Origin: UBA4877 sp002399285 | GTDB taxonomy: Bacteria; Bacillota; Thermoanaerobacteria; Thermoanaerobacterales; UBA4877 | Assembly (NCBI GenBank): GCA_036771835.1 | Contig: DAIPGN010000008.1 | Location: 1 to 64,000 of the forward strand | DNA: 64,000 nucleotides | Reading direction: 5' to 3' | Shown: positions 49,969-59,544 of the stretch, piece after piece | How positions within the stretch are numbered: the first letter of the stretch is position 1 | How the letters are laid out: the number at the start of each line of letters is the position of its first letter | The notes under the pieces: generated by a model | Told to the model about the DNA's origin: nothing | What the model saw: only the letters and a program-made list of their open reading frames with translations | Databases searched by the model: none | Translations under genes and position numbers: made by a program

Positions 49969-52683
49969 TCAATCGTTATCTATCAGGTTGCCGAGCTGGT
50001 CCATAAGATCGCCGAATTTGGCAAAGTCTCCGTCCTTAAGGGCGGCCATTGCTCTGTTATAAGTGTCCTTTATCCTGCCCAGGGTGTCCGAAGGCACTTC
50101 CTCCGTGACCTCAGGCGGCGTATCGCTTTTGCCTGCGGTGAGCTCGCTCAGGGCCTGGCCTATGGTGTCGGACATCCTTATCTTAGACCCGTCGGACACT
50201 ATCACCTTTTTGACCTCGGGTATGCTGTTCTCATTGCCGGAAGCGATATACAGGGGCTCCACATAGAGGATAGACCTGTCTATGGGGACCACCAGGGTAT
50301 TACCCCTGATCACCGACGAACCCCCTTGATTCCACAGGGTGATCTGCTGAGATATGTTCGCATCCTCGTCGATGCGGGATTCGAACTCCAGCGGCCCGTA
50401 TACATGCGTGTTCTTAGGAAAATCATATACCTGCAGTATGGGTCTCCCCGTATCCCTGTCCATGTATCCCGTCATCCAGGAGATCATGTTGTTCTTGGTG
50501 GCGGGCGTATAGGGCACCATCAGCATAAAATCTTTACTTCCGCCGTTTCCGGGCAGCCCCATATAGATGTACTGGGCCTCTATATTCTGTACCTCGTCCT
50601 GATACTTCTCCTTGGCTATCTCCCACAGGTCCTCCTTGTTGTAAAAGACCTGCACGTCGTTCATATGATAGGTCCTGTACACGTCGGACTGTACGTTGAA
50701 GAGCGTCTGAGGATACCTCACATGAGCCTTGAGTCCCTCCGGCATCTCTTCATAGGGCTTGAACAGCGTGGGGTATATCTCATCATACACCTTTATCAAT
50801 GGATCGTTCTTATCATAGATGTATAAACCCACAGAACCGTCGTATGCATCGACCACCACCTTTACCGAGTTCCTTATGTAGTTGAACCGGGAACCCATAG
50901 CCTCGTGTTCCGTCGAATAGGGGAAGTTGTCGCTGACCGTATATGCGTCGATCATCCAGTAGAGTTTGCCTCCGTCGATCACCATGTACGGGTCCTCGTC
51001 ATAGGACAGGAAGGGTGCGATCCCCTTGACCCTATCCAAAATGTTCCTGTTTATCAAGATCCTGCTGTCTGCGCTTATATCTCCCGAAAACAATACCCTG
51101 ATATCCCCCGTATATATCGTATATAGGATTCTGTTGAACGCTCCCAGCTTTGTACCGGACTTTCCCTGATAAGCGGTATATATATTCTTCTCTCCCGAGC
51201 CCGAGGGATAGTCGAATTCCTTTGCGCCGGTGTTTACAATGACGTAGTCGTCCGTAAGTTCCCCAAAGTATATCTCCGGCCTGGCTATATCTATATCGCC
51301 CCTGGGCGGTATGTCCTTGACCGTAAACGACGGCTGGCCCTCGGATGTAACGCTGTTGATAGGCGTGACCACTGCGCCGTAGCCATGGGTATACACCAAA
51401 TGCATGTTTATCCACGACCGGGCCTGCTCTGAAAGCTTGTTCTTGTCCAATTCCCTGGCTGAGAGGAAAACCTCCGTCGGCTTACCGTCGATATCGTATC
51501 TGTCCACGTCCACGTCGTTGAATCTGTAGTACATCCTTATGCCCTGAAGTTGATTATACACCTGCAGTGTGGGTCTGTAGTCGTTTATCCTTATATTTTC
51601 TATGGTGTCCCTGTTTTTATCCATGTCTATGTTCTTTATATCCTGGATCTCGCCGAAGTTTACCCGTTCTATTTCGCCGAGTCCGTACGCCCTCTGCGTC
51701 AGATCAATATTGTTCTTTATATAGGGCCTTTCCTTCAAATACTCGTTGGGCGACACCACAAAGTTCTGTACGACTGCGGAGGATACGTATGAAACCAGCA
51801 CGACCGCGGCCACCAAAAGAGGCCCTGCGGCGGTCAGTCTTACATTCCTCCTTATGCCTCCCACGGCAAACATTATGCCCGCGGCAATACATACGACCAT
51901 GAGCACCCTGTAAAAGATCAAAGTCACGTTGACGTCCGTATATCCCGCTCCATTTACAATTCCCCGGGTGGAACCCAGCAGATTGAACCCCTTCAGATAA
52001 TAGCCGAACGAGAGAAGGGCGAAGAATATCAGCCCCAGCACGGCGGCCTGGTTTATGGCTATCTTTATTATCTCCTTGTTGGGAATGGAATTGAATGCAT
52101 GATTTTCTTCCGAATATCTGAAAAATCTGGTGGCACTAGAAAAGTACATAAACACATACATAATTACCGTGATTGCCGCCAGAATTGCGATCAATATCAG
52201 GACAAATTTATAGGTATCATTTAAAAAGGGAAGTTTTAACAGATAAAAGCTCATATCCTTGCCAAAAACAGGGTCCCTCATGCCAAAATCCGACGCATGA
52301 TAAAAATTCAAGAAACTCTGCCACATATCGCCCGCAAACCTCAGCGCCATTACCGCGGACAGCAGTGCAGAGCCCCATATCACAAACGCCGTCAGCCGCC
52401 CCATTTCCTTACCGGATAGCACGTCTCCGGTATACTTTACATAATCCATTTTTATCTTATTGAAATAAAAATAAAGCAGGAAGAACAGTATGACGAATAT
52501 GGGAATACCAAGCTCCAGCTCGGTATAGAACCTCACAAAGAATATCTTCCCATAGCCGAGGCTGGAAAGCCATTGATAATTTACTATGAGCCCCGCTCCG
52601 GCTGCGATCAATATAAAGATCATCACCACGACAGCCAGTATGTACAATAGCCAGCGTCCCGAAAATACAAAACGGTTCGGCAT
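49969..52683 (-). CDS. UPF0182 family membrane protein
   Basis: About 904 residues, the usual length of this family. Seven membrane segments lie in the first 320 residues (from RWLLYILAVVVMIFILIAAGAGLIV), followed by a large, probably extracytoplasmic domain with DVNVTLIFYRVL, FTVKDIPPRGD, YFGELTDDYVIVNT, YGSVGLY-like DAYDGSVGLYIYD and MLMVPYTPATKNNMISWM. A charged, acidic C-terminal tail follows. The track start is GTG; the ATG three codons later has GAGGTG upstream. Known across Clostridia and Actinobacteria; function not established. Confidence 0.92.
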   Translation of the reverse strand: MPNRFVFSGRWLLYILAVVVMIFILIAAGAGLIVNYQWLSSLGYGKIFFVRFYTELELGIPIFVILFFLLYFYFNKIKMDYVKYTGDVLSGKEMGRLTAFVIWGSALLSAVMALRFAGDMWQSFLNFYHASDFGMRDPVFGKDMSFYLLKLPFLNDTYKFVLILIAILAAITVIMYVFMYFSSATRFFRYSEENHAFNSIPNKEIIKIAINQAAVLGLIFFALLSFGYYLKGFNLLGSTRGIVNGAGYTDVNVTLIFYRVLMVVCIAAGIMFAVGGIRRNVRLTAAGPLLVAAVVLVSYVSSAVVQNFVVSPNEYLKERPYIKNNIDLTQRAYGLGEIERVNFGEIQDIKNIDMDKNRDTIENIRINDYRPTLQVYNQLQGIRMYYRFNDVDVDRYDIDGKPTEVFLSARELDKNKLSEQARSWINMHLVYTHGYGAVVTPINSVTSEGQPSFTVKDIPPRGDIDIARPEIYFGELTDDYVIVNTGAKEFDYPSGSGEKNIYTAYQGKSGTKLGAFNRILYTIYTGDIRVLFSGDISADSRILINRNILDRVKGIAPFLSYDEDPYMVIDGGKLYWMIDAYTVSDNFPYSTEHEAMGSRFNYIRNSVKVVVDAYDGSVGLYIYDKNDPLIKVYDEIYPTLFKPYEEMPEGLKAHVRYPQTLFNVQSDVYRTYHMNDVQVFYNKEDLWEIAKEKYQDEVQNIEAQYIYMGLPGNGGSKDFMLMVPYTPATKNNMISWMTGYMDRDTGRPILQVYDFPKNTHVYGPLEFESRIDEDANISQQITLWNQGGSSVIRGNTLVVPIDRSILYVEPLYIASGNENSIPEVKKVIVSDGSKIRMSDTIGQALSELTAGKSDTPPEVTEEVPSDTLGRIKDTYNRAMAALKDGDFAKFGDLMDQLGNLIDND

Positions 52684-52724
52684 CACGATCACCTCATGAT
52701 TAATATTACCACAAAACTTAAAAA

Positions 52725-52756
52725 TTAAAAATAAACCGGAAGAAACAGCCGGTTTA
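52725..52756 (-). terminator. rho-independent terminator of the methyltransferase gene
   Basis: Minus strand AAACCGG (52749-52755) pairs with CCGGTTT (52733-52739), then ATTTTTAATTTTT. It overlaps the stop codon. Confidence 0.85.
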
Positions 52757-53368
52757 ATAGATACCGGGGATCAGCCTATACCTTGTCCGTATGCAGTATT
52801 GTTCAAATTCCCCTCCAAACTGCGCTTTCAAAGCTTTCTCCTCCACATTTATTCTGATACCGTAGCAGACCAGACACAGGAAAAGCGTAAAAATGGCTCC
52901 CAATATGTGGCGGTATGCAAAGGACACGCCCAGCAGGCTGATTATGCTTCCGGTATATGCCGGATTTCTGACGAAACGGTACAGCCCGGTCTTGATCAAA
53001 TGCTGGCCGGCTTCAGTCTGCACAGACAGAGTAAAGGATTTTCTCAATGTCAGAACGGCTGTGCATCGAATTATAACCCCTAAGATAATAAAAATGATTC
53101 CGATATAATAGAAAAAATGAGGCAGCAGCCAGCCTCGCATGAATTCCGACACGCCCTGGCTCCTGAAATAAGCGCCGGCCATGAAGCTGCAAATCCAAGC
53201 GATCATGACCAGCCACACGGTCCCCTTATCCGAGCTCCTCCGGGAATGTCTACTGCTCCCCCCGGATGTGAACAGCCAAATGGCGCATTCGGTAAGAAAC
53301 AGCAATTCAACGGCATACATCAGGATATTGTATTCCGTAATATTCAAAAATTTACTTGGATCATCCAC
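52754..53368 (-). CDS. isoprenylcysteine carboxyl methyltransferase-like membrane protein
   Basis: About 204 residues with four to five membrane helices. The C-terminal part carries the ICMT/PEMT pattern: EAGQHLIKTGLYRFVRNPAYTGSII, then a helix and EEKALKAQFGGEFEQYCIRTRYRLIPGIY. The RNP-Y and EE motifs bind S-adenosylmethionine in the family. The frame opens at 53458, but the GTG at 53368 has GAGAGGCGG upstream and begins a sensible N-terminus; the first 30 residues of the longer form look untranslated. Methyl acceptor unknown. Confidence 0.75.
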   Translation of the reverse strand: MDDPSKFLNITEYNILMYAVELLFLTECAIWLFTSGGSSRHSRRSSDKGTVWLVMIAWICSFMAGAYFRSQGVSEFMRGWLLPHFFYYIGIIFIILGVIIRCTAVLTLRKSFTLSVQTEAGQHLIKTGLYRFVRNPAYTGSIISLLGVSFAYRHILGAIFTLFLCLVCYGIRINVEEKALKAQFGGEFEQYCIRTRYRLIPGIY

Positions 53369-53488
53369 AAGATCCCGCCTCTCTTCAAATTTCCATACAG
53401 TGATTATACTACAAACAAAAAAATGAAAACAGGGCCCTGCGTTTAGGCAAGGTCCCATATAAAATCAACTTTATACCAAAAATCTATC

Positions 53489-55939
53489 CTACTTTGTAGG
53501 AAGAGTCAGCTTCTGTCCTATATGGAGCATCCTGGGGTTTTTGATCGTATCCTTATTGAGCGAATAAATCTCCATATAGCGTGTTCCGCTTCCCAACTGC
53601 TTGCCGGCTATGGTCCACAGGCAATCGCCCTTGACGACGACATAATAAGTCGCTGTCGTATTCGTCTTGCCAGTTGCCGGAGCTGTTGGAGCAACAGGGG
53701 CAGCAGGCACAGTGGCCGGCGGCGTCGAAGGCTGTGCCGGCTGCGCAGCAGGTACGGCGGGGGCCGTCGAGGGCTGCGCAGAGAGATTGGCCTTCAAAGC
53801 CTTTATCTGTTCCGGCTTCATGCCGCCCGCAAGCAGATAATTTTCCGCGGCCGACGCAAGATCCGCTTTATCCAGATCGCTGCTGCCCGCGATGACCTTG
53901 AGCATATCCAACACGTCCTGAGAGATCACCTCATATTTATCGGTGCCCTTTTGAATGTTATAATAGTTGACATAGCTCTGCATATAGTCGTCCACTATCT
54001 GATCCTTTGTCGCGCCCATCAGAGATTCCGCGAGTGCGGCAAAGAAACCGGCGCGGTCTTTGCCTTCCGTGCAGTGGAAGAGGTACGGTCCCTTGTTCTC
54101 GGCCATAAACGTAAAGCCCTTGGCCATACCCGCTTTAAATTCATCGCTGGAATAGGCAAGCCCCATATTCAGAGGCAGTACCTGTTTATTCTTATAGAGC
54201 TGGGCATAATAAGGACTTGCAAAGTCCGCAGCAGCCATATAGGTATTGATGTTTTCATCCGAATCGGCGAGGTTGACCACCGTGTTGACCTTGGCGGCCT
54301 GCATCAGCTTATCGGCATAGGCAGCGCGTCCGATCTCATTGTTTACCGGACTGGAGCTGCGGTAGAGCACGCCCTTTGCGATATTGCCCAGGGTGATATT
54401 GCGGAAGTTAGCAAACACTTCATCGGAGGAATAATCCTCGCGGTTATTGGTGCGGGTCAGATTGCGTATCTCATACTGCGTAAGATAGCCCTCGGGCTGG
54501 GTGAGCATGATGGTAAACTTATCGCCCACGCTGATCTTGGCTATCTCATTGAGTTTCCCGTAGTTGATACATACGGCTATATTTGTCTGGCCGGGATATG
54601 CGCGGACCAGCGGCTGGCCGTTGTCCACAAAGTAACCGTCCAGGTACGGCGCTTCAAGCACGAACCCGTTGTCAAACACAACGGTCGTCATATCGCCTAA
54701 TTTGAAACCTAATTTATTGAAATCATCTATAGTGATATCCGATACCGCATGGCCGTATTTCTCTATCTCTGTGACCGTACCGGACACATTGGGGGTCTTG
54801 TAGACAGAATCGCCCGAGAGCTTTGCCTTGAGCGCAGCTATCTCGTCCGACGTGAGGCCGATCTTCTTAAGATAGTTCTCCGCCGCGGCGGCGAGGTCGA
54901 CATTGGATATATCGGCGCCCTTTTCCAGGCCGCATACGGTCGTGGTCAGTGAAGATATTACGTTGCTGTTTGCGATTGCAGTATACTGGTCGGTGCCTTC
55001 CTTGACTCCATAATAGTTGTCATATGTAGTCATATAGTCGGCGACAACTTCGTCAAGCTTTGCTCCCATAAGGGACTCCAATACGGTGCTCACAAAGCCC
55101 GCGCGGTCTTTACCCTCCGTGCAGTGGATGAGGTAAGGGCCGTCATTTTTGGTCATGAAGCGGAGTCCGTCGGCCAACTTTTGTCCGAAGTCATCCGCCG
55201 CAAAATCGACGCCCATGTCCAGGGCCTTGACTTTGCCGGCGTCATAGAGCGATTTGTAATAACCGGAATTAAAATCCTTTGATGCTATGGAAGTCTTTAA
55301 CGTATCGTCCGAATCGGCCAGATTGACGACGGCCTTTATGCCCACGCCTTCCGCCAACTTATCGGCATAGGCTGCGCGGCCTATCGAATTGTCCGCAGGA
55401 CTGCTGCTCCTGTATAATACTCCCGGCTTTATTCCGGTAGTAGTTATGCTGCGGAAGTTGGCAAATACCGAGTCCGAGGCATAATCCGAGCGCACGTCGG
55501 TACGCTTGAGTTGATGGATCTGGTATTCGGTGAGATAGCCTGCCTTTTCAGACATGGCGAAAGTCACCTTATCCCCCGCCTTGACATTGTATTTGGTGGA
55601 GAAGTTGCCCATGTTGACCGCGACCACCAGCAGATCGTTTGCCTGGTCGTCCCGCACGACAACGCTTCCCGAATCCACGTCGCTGTAATTTGTGCAGAAA
55701 GGTATATCCAGCGACGTGTCTCCCGCCGTTACCTTCAGGACATCGCCAAGTTCAAAGCCTGCATCGTAAAGGGCTTCGGGCTTGATGTCCATAGTGAGGT
55801 TGCCATATTTCTGTACCTCGGCAACAGTCCCGGATACGGCGGTATCGACGCCGGTATCCGCCGCCATAGCCGGAAGCGACAGAGAAAACACCATCATGAA
55901 CGTGACTAAGACAGAAATAATTTTTTTAAAATCCCTCAT
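53489..55939 (-). CDS. secreted protein with two tyrosine-phosphatase domains and LysM
   Basis: About 816 residues. Signal peptide 1 to about 27 (MRDFKKIISVLVTFMMVFSL, cut after AMAA). Two homologous modules follow, about 30-380 and 385-720. Each has a beta-rich start (VAEVQKYGN.. and VTEIEKYGH..) and a phosphatase domain with LYRSSSP, NLADSD and the CX5R active site HCTEGKDRAGF. A Pro/Ala-rich linker (about 720-765) leads to a C-terminal LysM (YYVVVKGDCLWTIAGKQLG) that would hold it on peptidoglycan. The ATG at 55939 has GGAGGGG upstream. Such atypical protein-tyrosine phosphatases may act on phosphoinositides or other phospho-compounds outside the cell; substrate unknown. Confidence 0.85.
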   Translation of the reverse strand: MRDFKKIISVLVTFMMVFSLSLPAMAADTGVDTAVSGTVAEVQKYGNLTMDIKPEALYDAGFELGDVLKVTAGDTSLDIPFCTNYSDVDSGSVVVRDDQANDLLVVAVNMGNFSTKYNVKAGDKVTFAMSEKAGYLTEYQIHQLKRTDVRSDYASDSVFANFRSITTTGIKPGVLYRSSSPADNSIGRAAYADKLAEGVGIKAVVNLADSDDTLKTSIASKDFNSGYYKSLYDAGKVKALDMGVDFAADDFGQKLADGLRFMTKNDGPYLIHCTEGKDRAGFVSTVLESLMGAKLDEVVADYMTTYDNYYGVKEGTDQYTAIANSNVISSLTTTVCGLEKGADISNVDLAAAAENYLKKIGLTSDEIAALKAKLSGDSVYKTPNVSGTVTEIEKYGHAVSDITIDDFNKLGFKLGDMTTVVFDNGFVLEAPYLDGYFVDNGQPLVRAYPGQTNIAVCINYGKLNEIAKISVGDKFTIMLTQPEGYLTQYEIRNLTRTNNREDYSSDEVFANFRNITLGNIAKGVLYRSSSPVNNEIGRAAYADKLMQAAKVNTVVNLADSDENINTYMAAADFASPYYAQLYKNKQVLPLNMGLAYSSDEFKAGMAKGFTFMAENKGPYLFHCTEGKDRAGFFAALAESLMGATKDQIVDDYMQSYVNYYNIQKGTDKYEVISQDVLDMLKVIAGSSDLDKADLASAAENYLLAGGMKPEQIKALKANLSAQPSTAPAVPAAQPAQPSTPPATVPAAPVAPTAPATGKTNTTATYYVVVKGDCLWTIAGKQLGSGTRYMEIYSLNKDTIKNPRMLHIGQKLTLPTK

Positions 55940-56094
55940 GTTTCCCCTCCTCGAAAAATTTATGTAAATGCATACTATTAGCATATTCTACAAAAATAGG
56001 TATTCTCCTGCAAATTCAGTGCAAATAATTAACACAAATAATCAATCATAGAAAACGTTTTATTCAACGCCCGGCCTCATGAAAAGAATCGGCC

Positions 56095-56125
56095 CAAAAA
56101 AATGATCCCCCGTCAAAGAGATCAT
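56095..56125 (-). terminator. rho-independent terminator of the marR gene
   Basis: Minus strand ATGATC (56120-56125) and GATCAT (56102-56107), extended by weaker inner pairing, then TTTTTTT. It directly follows repeat copy F. Confidence 0.7.
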
Positions 56126-56224
56126 AGGTTGCAGACAAACTGGCAGACCGTGCCATTCCCGCGCAACCGCAAAATTGCAGTGCAATCTCGCGGCCTAAGC
56201 GACCTTGTCATCGGCTGTGATCCG
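56125..56224. repeat. dispersed 3'-UTR repeat, copy F
   Basis: About 100 bp between the marR stop and its terminator: AGGTTGCAGACAAACTGGC, AGACCGTGCCATT, CGCAAAATTGCAGTGCAAT, CGCGGCCTAAGCGACCTTG, TCATCGGCTG. Ends as in copies B and E. Confidence 0.75.
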
Positions 56225-56253
56225 CTGTTCCGATTTATGATGATTTGATGCCG

Positions 56254-56685
56254 CTATTCGTTCCTGAGTGCATTTGATACCATCTTATCCAGCGCGTTCT
56301 TCAAAGTCTGCAGGTCCTCCTGGCTGATGCCGGCAATGGTGTCATACATGAATTTTTCGGCTACGGGAAGCAGTTCACGGCACAGACGTATGCCCTTTTC
56401 CGTCAGACAGAGCTGCTTGATCCTCTTATCCCCTTTTGCACCCGAACGGGTCAAGAGGTCCTCCCCTTCCATCTTTTGGATCAGTCTTACCACCGTGGGC
56501 TCTTTGATGGACATCTTATCCGCCAGCTCCCGCTGTGTGATGGAATCGTTGGTATAGATATAGTACAGAGCGATCCATTGCGGCCGCGTGACATTATACG
56601 GACTCAGTCTCCGTTCCATTGCCTCTGAAAAAACCTTGGCGCTGCGGCTGGTCGTAAAGGCCATACAATCATCCAAATTGAACAT
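56254..56685 (-). CDS. MarR-family transcriptional regulator
   Basis: About 143 residues. Winged helix-turn-helix at about 30-100 (ITQRELADKMSIKEPTVVRLIQKMEGEDLLTRSGAKGDKRIKQLCLTEKGIRL), flanked by dimerisation helices. The track start is a TTG seven codons upstream; the ATG at 56685 has AGGTGA at good spacing. Effector and targets unknown. It follows the lplA-lpd genes on the same strand with a gap of only 70 bp and may be read from them. Confidence 0.9.
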   Translation of the reverse strand: MFNLDDCMAFTTSRSAKVFSEAMERRLSPYNVTRPQWIALYYIYTNDSITQRELADKMSIKEPTVVRLIQKMEGEDLLTRSGAKGDKRIKQLCLTEKGIRLCRELLPVAEKFMYDTIAGISQEDLQTLKNALDKMVSNALRNE

Positions 56686-56755
56686 TCTTCTCACCTGCTG
56701 CTGCAATTTCCTATTATCTTATCATACTTTTACCGTCCATTTCCACTTTATTTTT

Positions 56756-57691
56756 TTATTTTATTTCTACGCATTTTTCTGCAAACTCTTCCAGCCGTGT
56801 TATCAGCAGCTTTTCGTCAAAAGGCAGCCCGGCCGATTCCCTTTCGAAGTGCGTGAAGTCAATGGCGGCCAGGCTATCAGTATAGATTTTCAGCCGGGAG
56901 ATCCTGCCGCCGGAAATATCCGCGGATATACCTACGTTTCCGAAGGACAGCCGGCGGTCAAAATTTACCTCAAAATCGGGCGACTGCCCGTATATCCAAT
57001 CATCGCTTCTGATCTTTCCGAGGATGGACGGCCGCATGCTGCCGCCGTCTATCTGCCGTACGGACGTATCCGTGCCGTACTCCGCCGCAAATGCCCCGGT
57101 CACGGCACCTATAGCCTTCTCCGGGGTGATGCCGCCGCCGATATCGGACAGGTTGACCACGCGGCTGCTCACCGAGTCTATTCCCTTGGAACTGAGTTTG
57201 AGAAAAGAGGGCTTGAGTGCGCCGGTAAGCATTCCGAGGTCTACGTCTATCATCAGGGTGCCGTGCCAGAGCAGATTGCCGTGATCGGCATAATAGGCCT
57301 GGCCGGAAAACTTCCTTCCCCCGGCCAATAGATCGTTCCTGCCGCTGAAACTGCACTCCACTCCCACGGACAGCAAGGCATCGCGGATAACCTTGAGATA
57401 TCGGCCGGTATCGGCGTCCTCTTCCCTTGACAGGAAGGTGTAATTCACATTTCCCAAATCATGATAGACCGCGCCGCCGCCCGAGAACCGCCTGACCGGG
57501 GATATGCCGTGCCGCCTTAGAAATTCCGTATCGCATTCGGCAAAGACGTTCTGATTGCGCCCGATAATTACAGACGGGCGGTTGCGCCACAGAAAGAGGC
57601 GGGTATCAGGCCCGGCCTCCATAAAGAGCTGATATTCTGCGGCGACGTTGAAATACGGGTCCGTCTCTCCCGACACATAGATGCGGCTCAT
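56756..57691 (-). CDS. lplA: lipoate-protein ligase A
   Basis: Attaches lipoate to lipoyl domains. 311 residues, with the catalytic fold at 1 to about 230 (RRFSGGGAVYHDLGNVNYTF at about 67-86; GRNDLLAGGRKFSGQAYY with the catalytic Lys; HGTLMIDVDLGML) and a C-terminal accessory domain. Overlaps the lpd gene by 4 bp (ATGA). The lipoyl domain fused to that Lpd is an obvious substrate. Confidence 0.93.
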   Translation of the reverse strand: MSRIYVSGETDPYFNVAAEYQLFMEAGPDTRLFLWRNRPSVIIGRNQNVFAECDTEFLRRHGISPVRRFSGGGAVYHDLGNVNYTFLSREEDADTGRYLKVIRDALLSVGVECSFSGRNDLLAGGRKFSGQAYYADHGNLLWHGTLMIDVDLGMLTGALKPSFLKLSSKGIDSVSSRVVNLSDIGGGITPEKAIGAVTGAFAAEYGTDTSVRQIDGGSMRPSILGKIRSDDWIYGQSPDFEVNFDRRLSFGNVGISADISGGRISRLKIYTDSLAAIDFTHFERESAGLPFDEKLLITRLEEFAEKCVEIK

Positions 57692-59367
57692 AGCTCGTGG
57701 ATCGCTCCGGCCCCGAAGCCCATCGCGGCCTCATGGATGACCTCGGCGGTCGTCGGGTGCGCAAAGACCTCCCCGGCCAATTCCTCATCGGTCAATCCCT
57801 GCGATACCGCAGTCGTCAGCGTGCTTATCAAAGACGAGGCATCGGCCCCGATGATAAAGCCGCCCACGATGCGCCGCGTCGCGTTATCCCGCACAAGCTT
57901 GGCAAAGCCCTCCGGTTCGTTCATGGTCAGCGCCTTACCGTTGGCGGCATAAGTCGCCGTGCTGACGCTGAAATCCATTCCCCTTTTCCTACAGTCGCCC
58001 TCCGTAAGGCCGACTCCAGATATCTCCGGACTTGTGAAAACCACGTTGGGTATCGCTGAATAGTCCACATCCGCAGCCTTTCCCAAGATATTATCCACCG
58101 CCGCCATGCCTTGATGTGAAGCGACATGAGCCAGCTGTATGATATTGGTCACATCGCCGACTGCATAGATATGCTCCACATTGGTGCGCATATGCCCATC
58201 GACGGAAATACCCCTGCCCCGTTCATTGAGTGCGACGCCCGCCTTCTCTATATCCAGTCCGTCCAGATTCGGCTGCCTGCCGATCGCCACAAGCACTTTG
58301 TCGCTCACCAGCACGTGCTCTCCATCGCCGTCCTCATAGGTTACGACAGCTTTACTGTCTTCGGACTGCCGTATCCTCGTCACCTTAGAGCCGGTATGGA
58401 TGGAGATCCCCGCCTGCTCCGCATAGCCGCGGATGCTTTTGGAAATTTCACCGTCCAGCATAGCCAGCAGGCGGTCCAAAAACTCGACGACATGGACCTT
58501 TACCCCCAGATTGCTGTACATAAAGGCAAACTCCATTCCTATGACTCCCCCGCCCACGATAGTAACGGCCTGGGGCATATCCGTACAGGACAGGGCCTTG
58601 GTACTATCCATGACGACGGGAAGGTCGATCCCGGGGATATTCACCTTGGAGACTTTAGATCCCGTGGCGATGATGATGTCCTTGGCGGAGACGGTATATT
58701 TCACTTTGCCCTCCACAGCGACGCTGTCCGCAGAGAGAAAGGCCGCCCTGCCGCGTATCACCTGAACGCCGTTATTTTCAAGCAGAGAGGCGATGCCGGA
58801 GACAAGCCTTTCCCTGACCTCGTCCTTTCGGCGTATGATGCGGGCCATATCCGCATGAGGTTCGCCGTCCACGGTGATGCCGAATTCGGCTGAACCGCGT
58901 ACGTCCCTGAAGACCTCCGAGGACTTTATCAGCGCCTTGGTGGGGATGCAGCCCACGTTAAGGCAGGTGCCTCCAAGCTCTTCGCTCTCGGCAAGGGTCA
59001 CCTTAAGTCCTTTTTTCGCCGCATAGATCGCTGCGACGTAGCCGCCAGGCCCTGCTCCTATGATGAGCAGATCCGTTTTGATCTCTTCGCTGCCGCCCGC
59101 CTTTGCGACGTCCTCCTGTACGGATTCCTCTGCACAGGCGCAGGGGTCCAGCTCAAAGAGTACCTGCTCGGAAGATATCTCCCCTCCTTCCTCGCAGAGT
59201 ACCTTGGTGATTATCCCGGCATTGGGCGCCTTTATGGGACGGTTTCCCTTTGTGGTCTCGACCTGGACGAGAATATCGCCCTCGCGTACGGCGTCCCCTT
59301 CCTTTACGTTCATCTTCCCGGCCCGGCCCTTTTTCCCTCCCGGGATCAGGAACATTTTGATTTCCAT
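57688..59367 (-). CDS. lpdA: dihydrolipoamide dehydrogenase with N-terminal lipoyl domain
   Basis: 559 residues. Lipoyl domain at 1 to about 76; the lipoylated lysine is expected in QVETTKGNRPIKAP (about 36-49), where ETTKG replaces the common ETDKA. Flavoenzyme from about 95: FAD motif LLIIGAGPGGYVAAIYAA, redox disulfide GGTCLNVGCIPTK, NAD motif IVGGGVIGMEFAF, FAD-binding YAVGDVTNIIQLAH, and C-terminal HPTTAEVIHEA with the active His-Glu pair. No E1 or E2 genes lie nearby, so its parent complex (pyruvate, acetoin or glycine cleavage) is encoded elsewhere. AAGGAGG precedes the ATG. Confidence 0.93.
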   Translation of the reverse strand: MEIKMFLIPGGKKGRAGKMNVKEGDAVREGDILVQVETTKGNRPIKAPNAGIITKVLCEEGGEISSEQVLFELDPCACAEESVQEDVAKAGGSEEIKTDLLIIGAGPGGYVAAIYAAKKGLKVTLAESEELGGTCLNVGCIPTKALIKSSEVFRDVRGSAEFGITVDGEPHADMARIIRRKDEVRERLVSGIASLLENNGVQVIRGRAAFLSADSVAVEGKVKYTVSAKDIIIATGSKVSKVNIPGIDLPVVMDSTKALSCTDMPQAVTIVGGGVIGMEFAFMYSNLGVKVHVVEFLDRLLAMLDGEISKSIRGYAEQAGISIHTGSKVTRIRQSEDSKAVVTYEDGDGEHVLVSDKVLVAIGRQPNLDGLDIEKAGVALNERGRGISVDGHMRTNVEHIYAVGDVTNIIQLAHVASHQGMAAVDNILGKAADVDYSAIPNVVFTSPEISGVGLTEGDCRKRGMDFSVSTATYAANGKALTMNEPEGFAKLVRDNATRRIVGGFIIGADASSLISTLTTAVSQGLTDEELAGEVFAHPTTAEVIHEAAMGFGAGAIHEL

Positions 59368-59381
59368 GGTCGTACCTCCTT

Positions 59382-59410
59382 AAAAAATAAGGGGGCGTCT
59401 TCGCGCCCCT
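59382..59410 (-). terminator. rho-independent terminator of the OsmC gene
   Basis: Minus strand GGGGCG/CGCCCC stem (59404-59409 with 59392-59397), then CTTATTTTTT. Follows repeat copy G and precedes the lpd ribosome site. Confidence 0.85.
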
Positions 59411-59542
59411 CAGGTTATAGACAGATAAACTGGCAGACCGTGACAAATCGTGCGGGGCAAGGCGGCAAACCTGCAAACAAGGGAGCATACTAAAACGTAT
59501 GTGACCGCAATTTAGCTTGCTGCGCGAGAATGGCACGGTCTG
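59411..59542. repeat. dispersed 3'-UTR repeat, copy G
   Basis: About 130 bp between the OsmC stop and its terminator: CAGGTTATAGACAGATAAAC, TGGCAGACCGTGACAAATCG, TGCGGGGCAAGGCGGCAAAC, CTGCAAACAAGGGAGCATAC, GTGACCGCAATTTAGC, and the inverted end GGCACGGTCTG. Links the left half (as in C) with the right half (as in A). Confidence 0.85.
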
Positions 59543-59544
59543 AT

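Noticed and set aside
53522..54700. 392-residue plus-strand frame opposite the phosphatase gene
   Set aside because: It is the antisense shadow of a well-supported gene with a signal peptide, two active sites and LysM.
57024..58893. Long plus-strand frames opposite lplA and lpdA
   Set aside because: Shadows of GC-rich coding sequence; the minus-strand products have complete family motifs.
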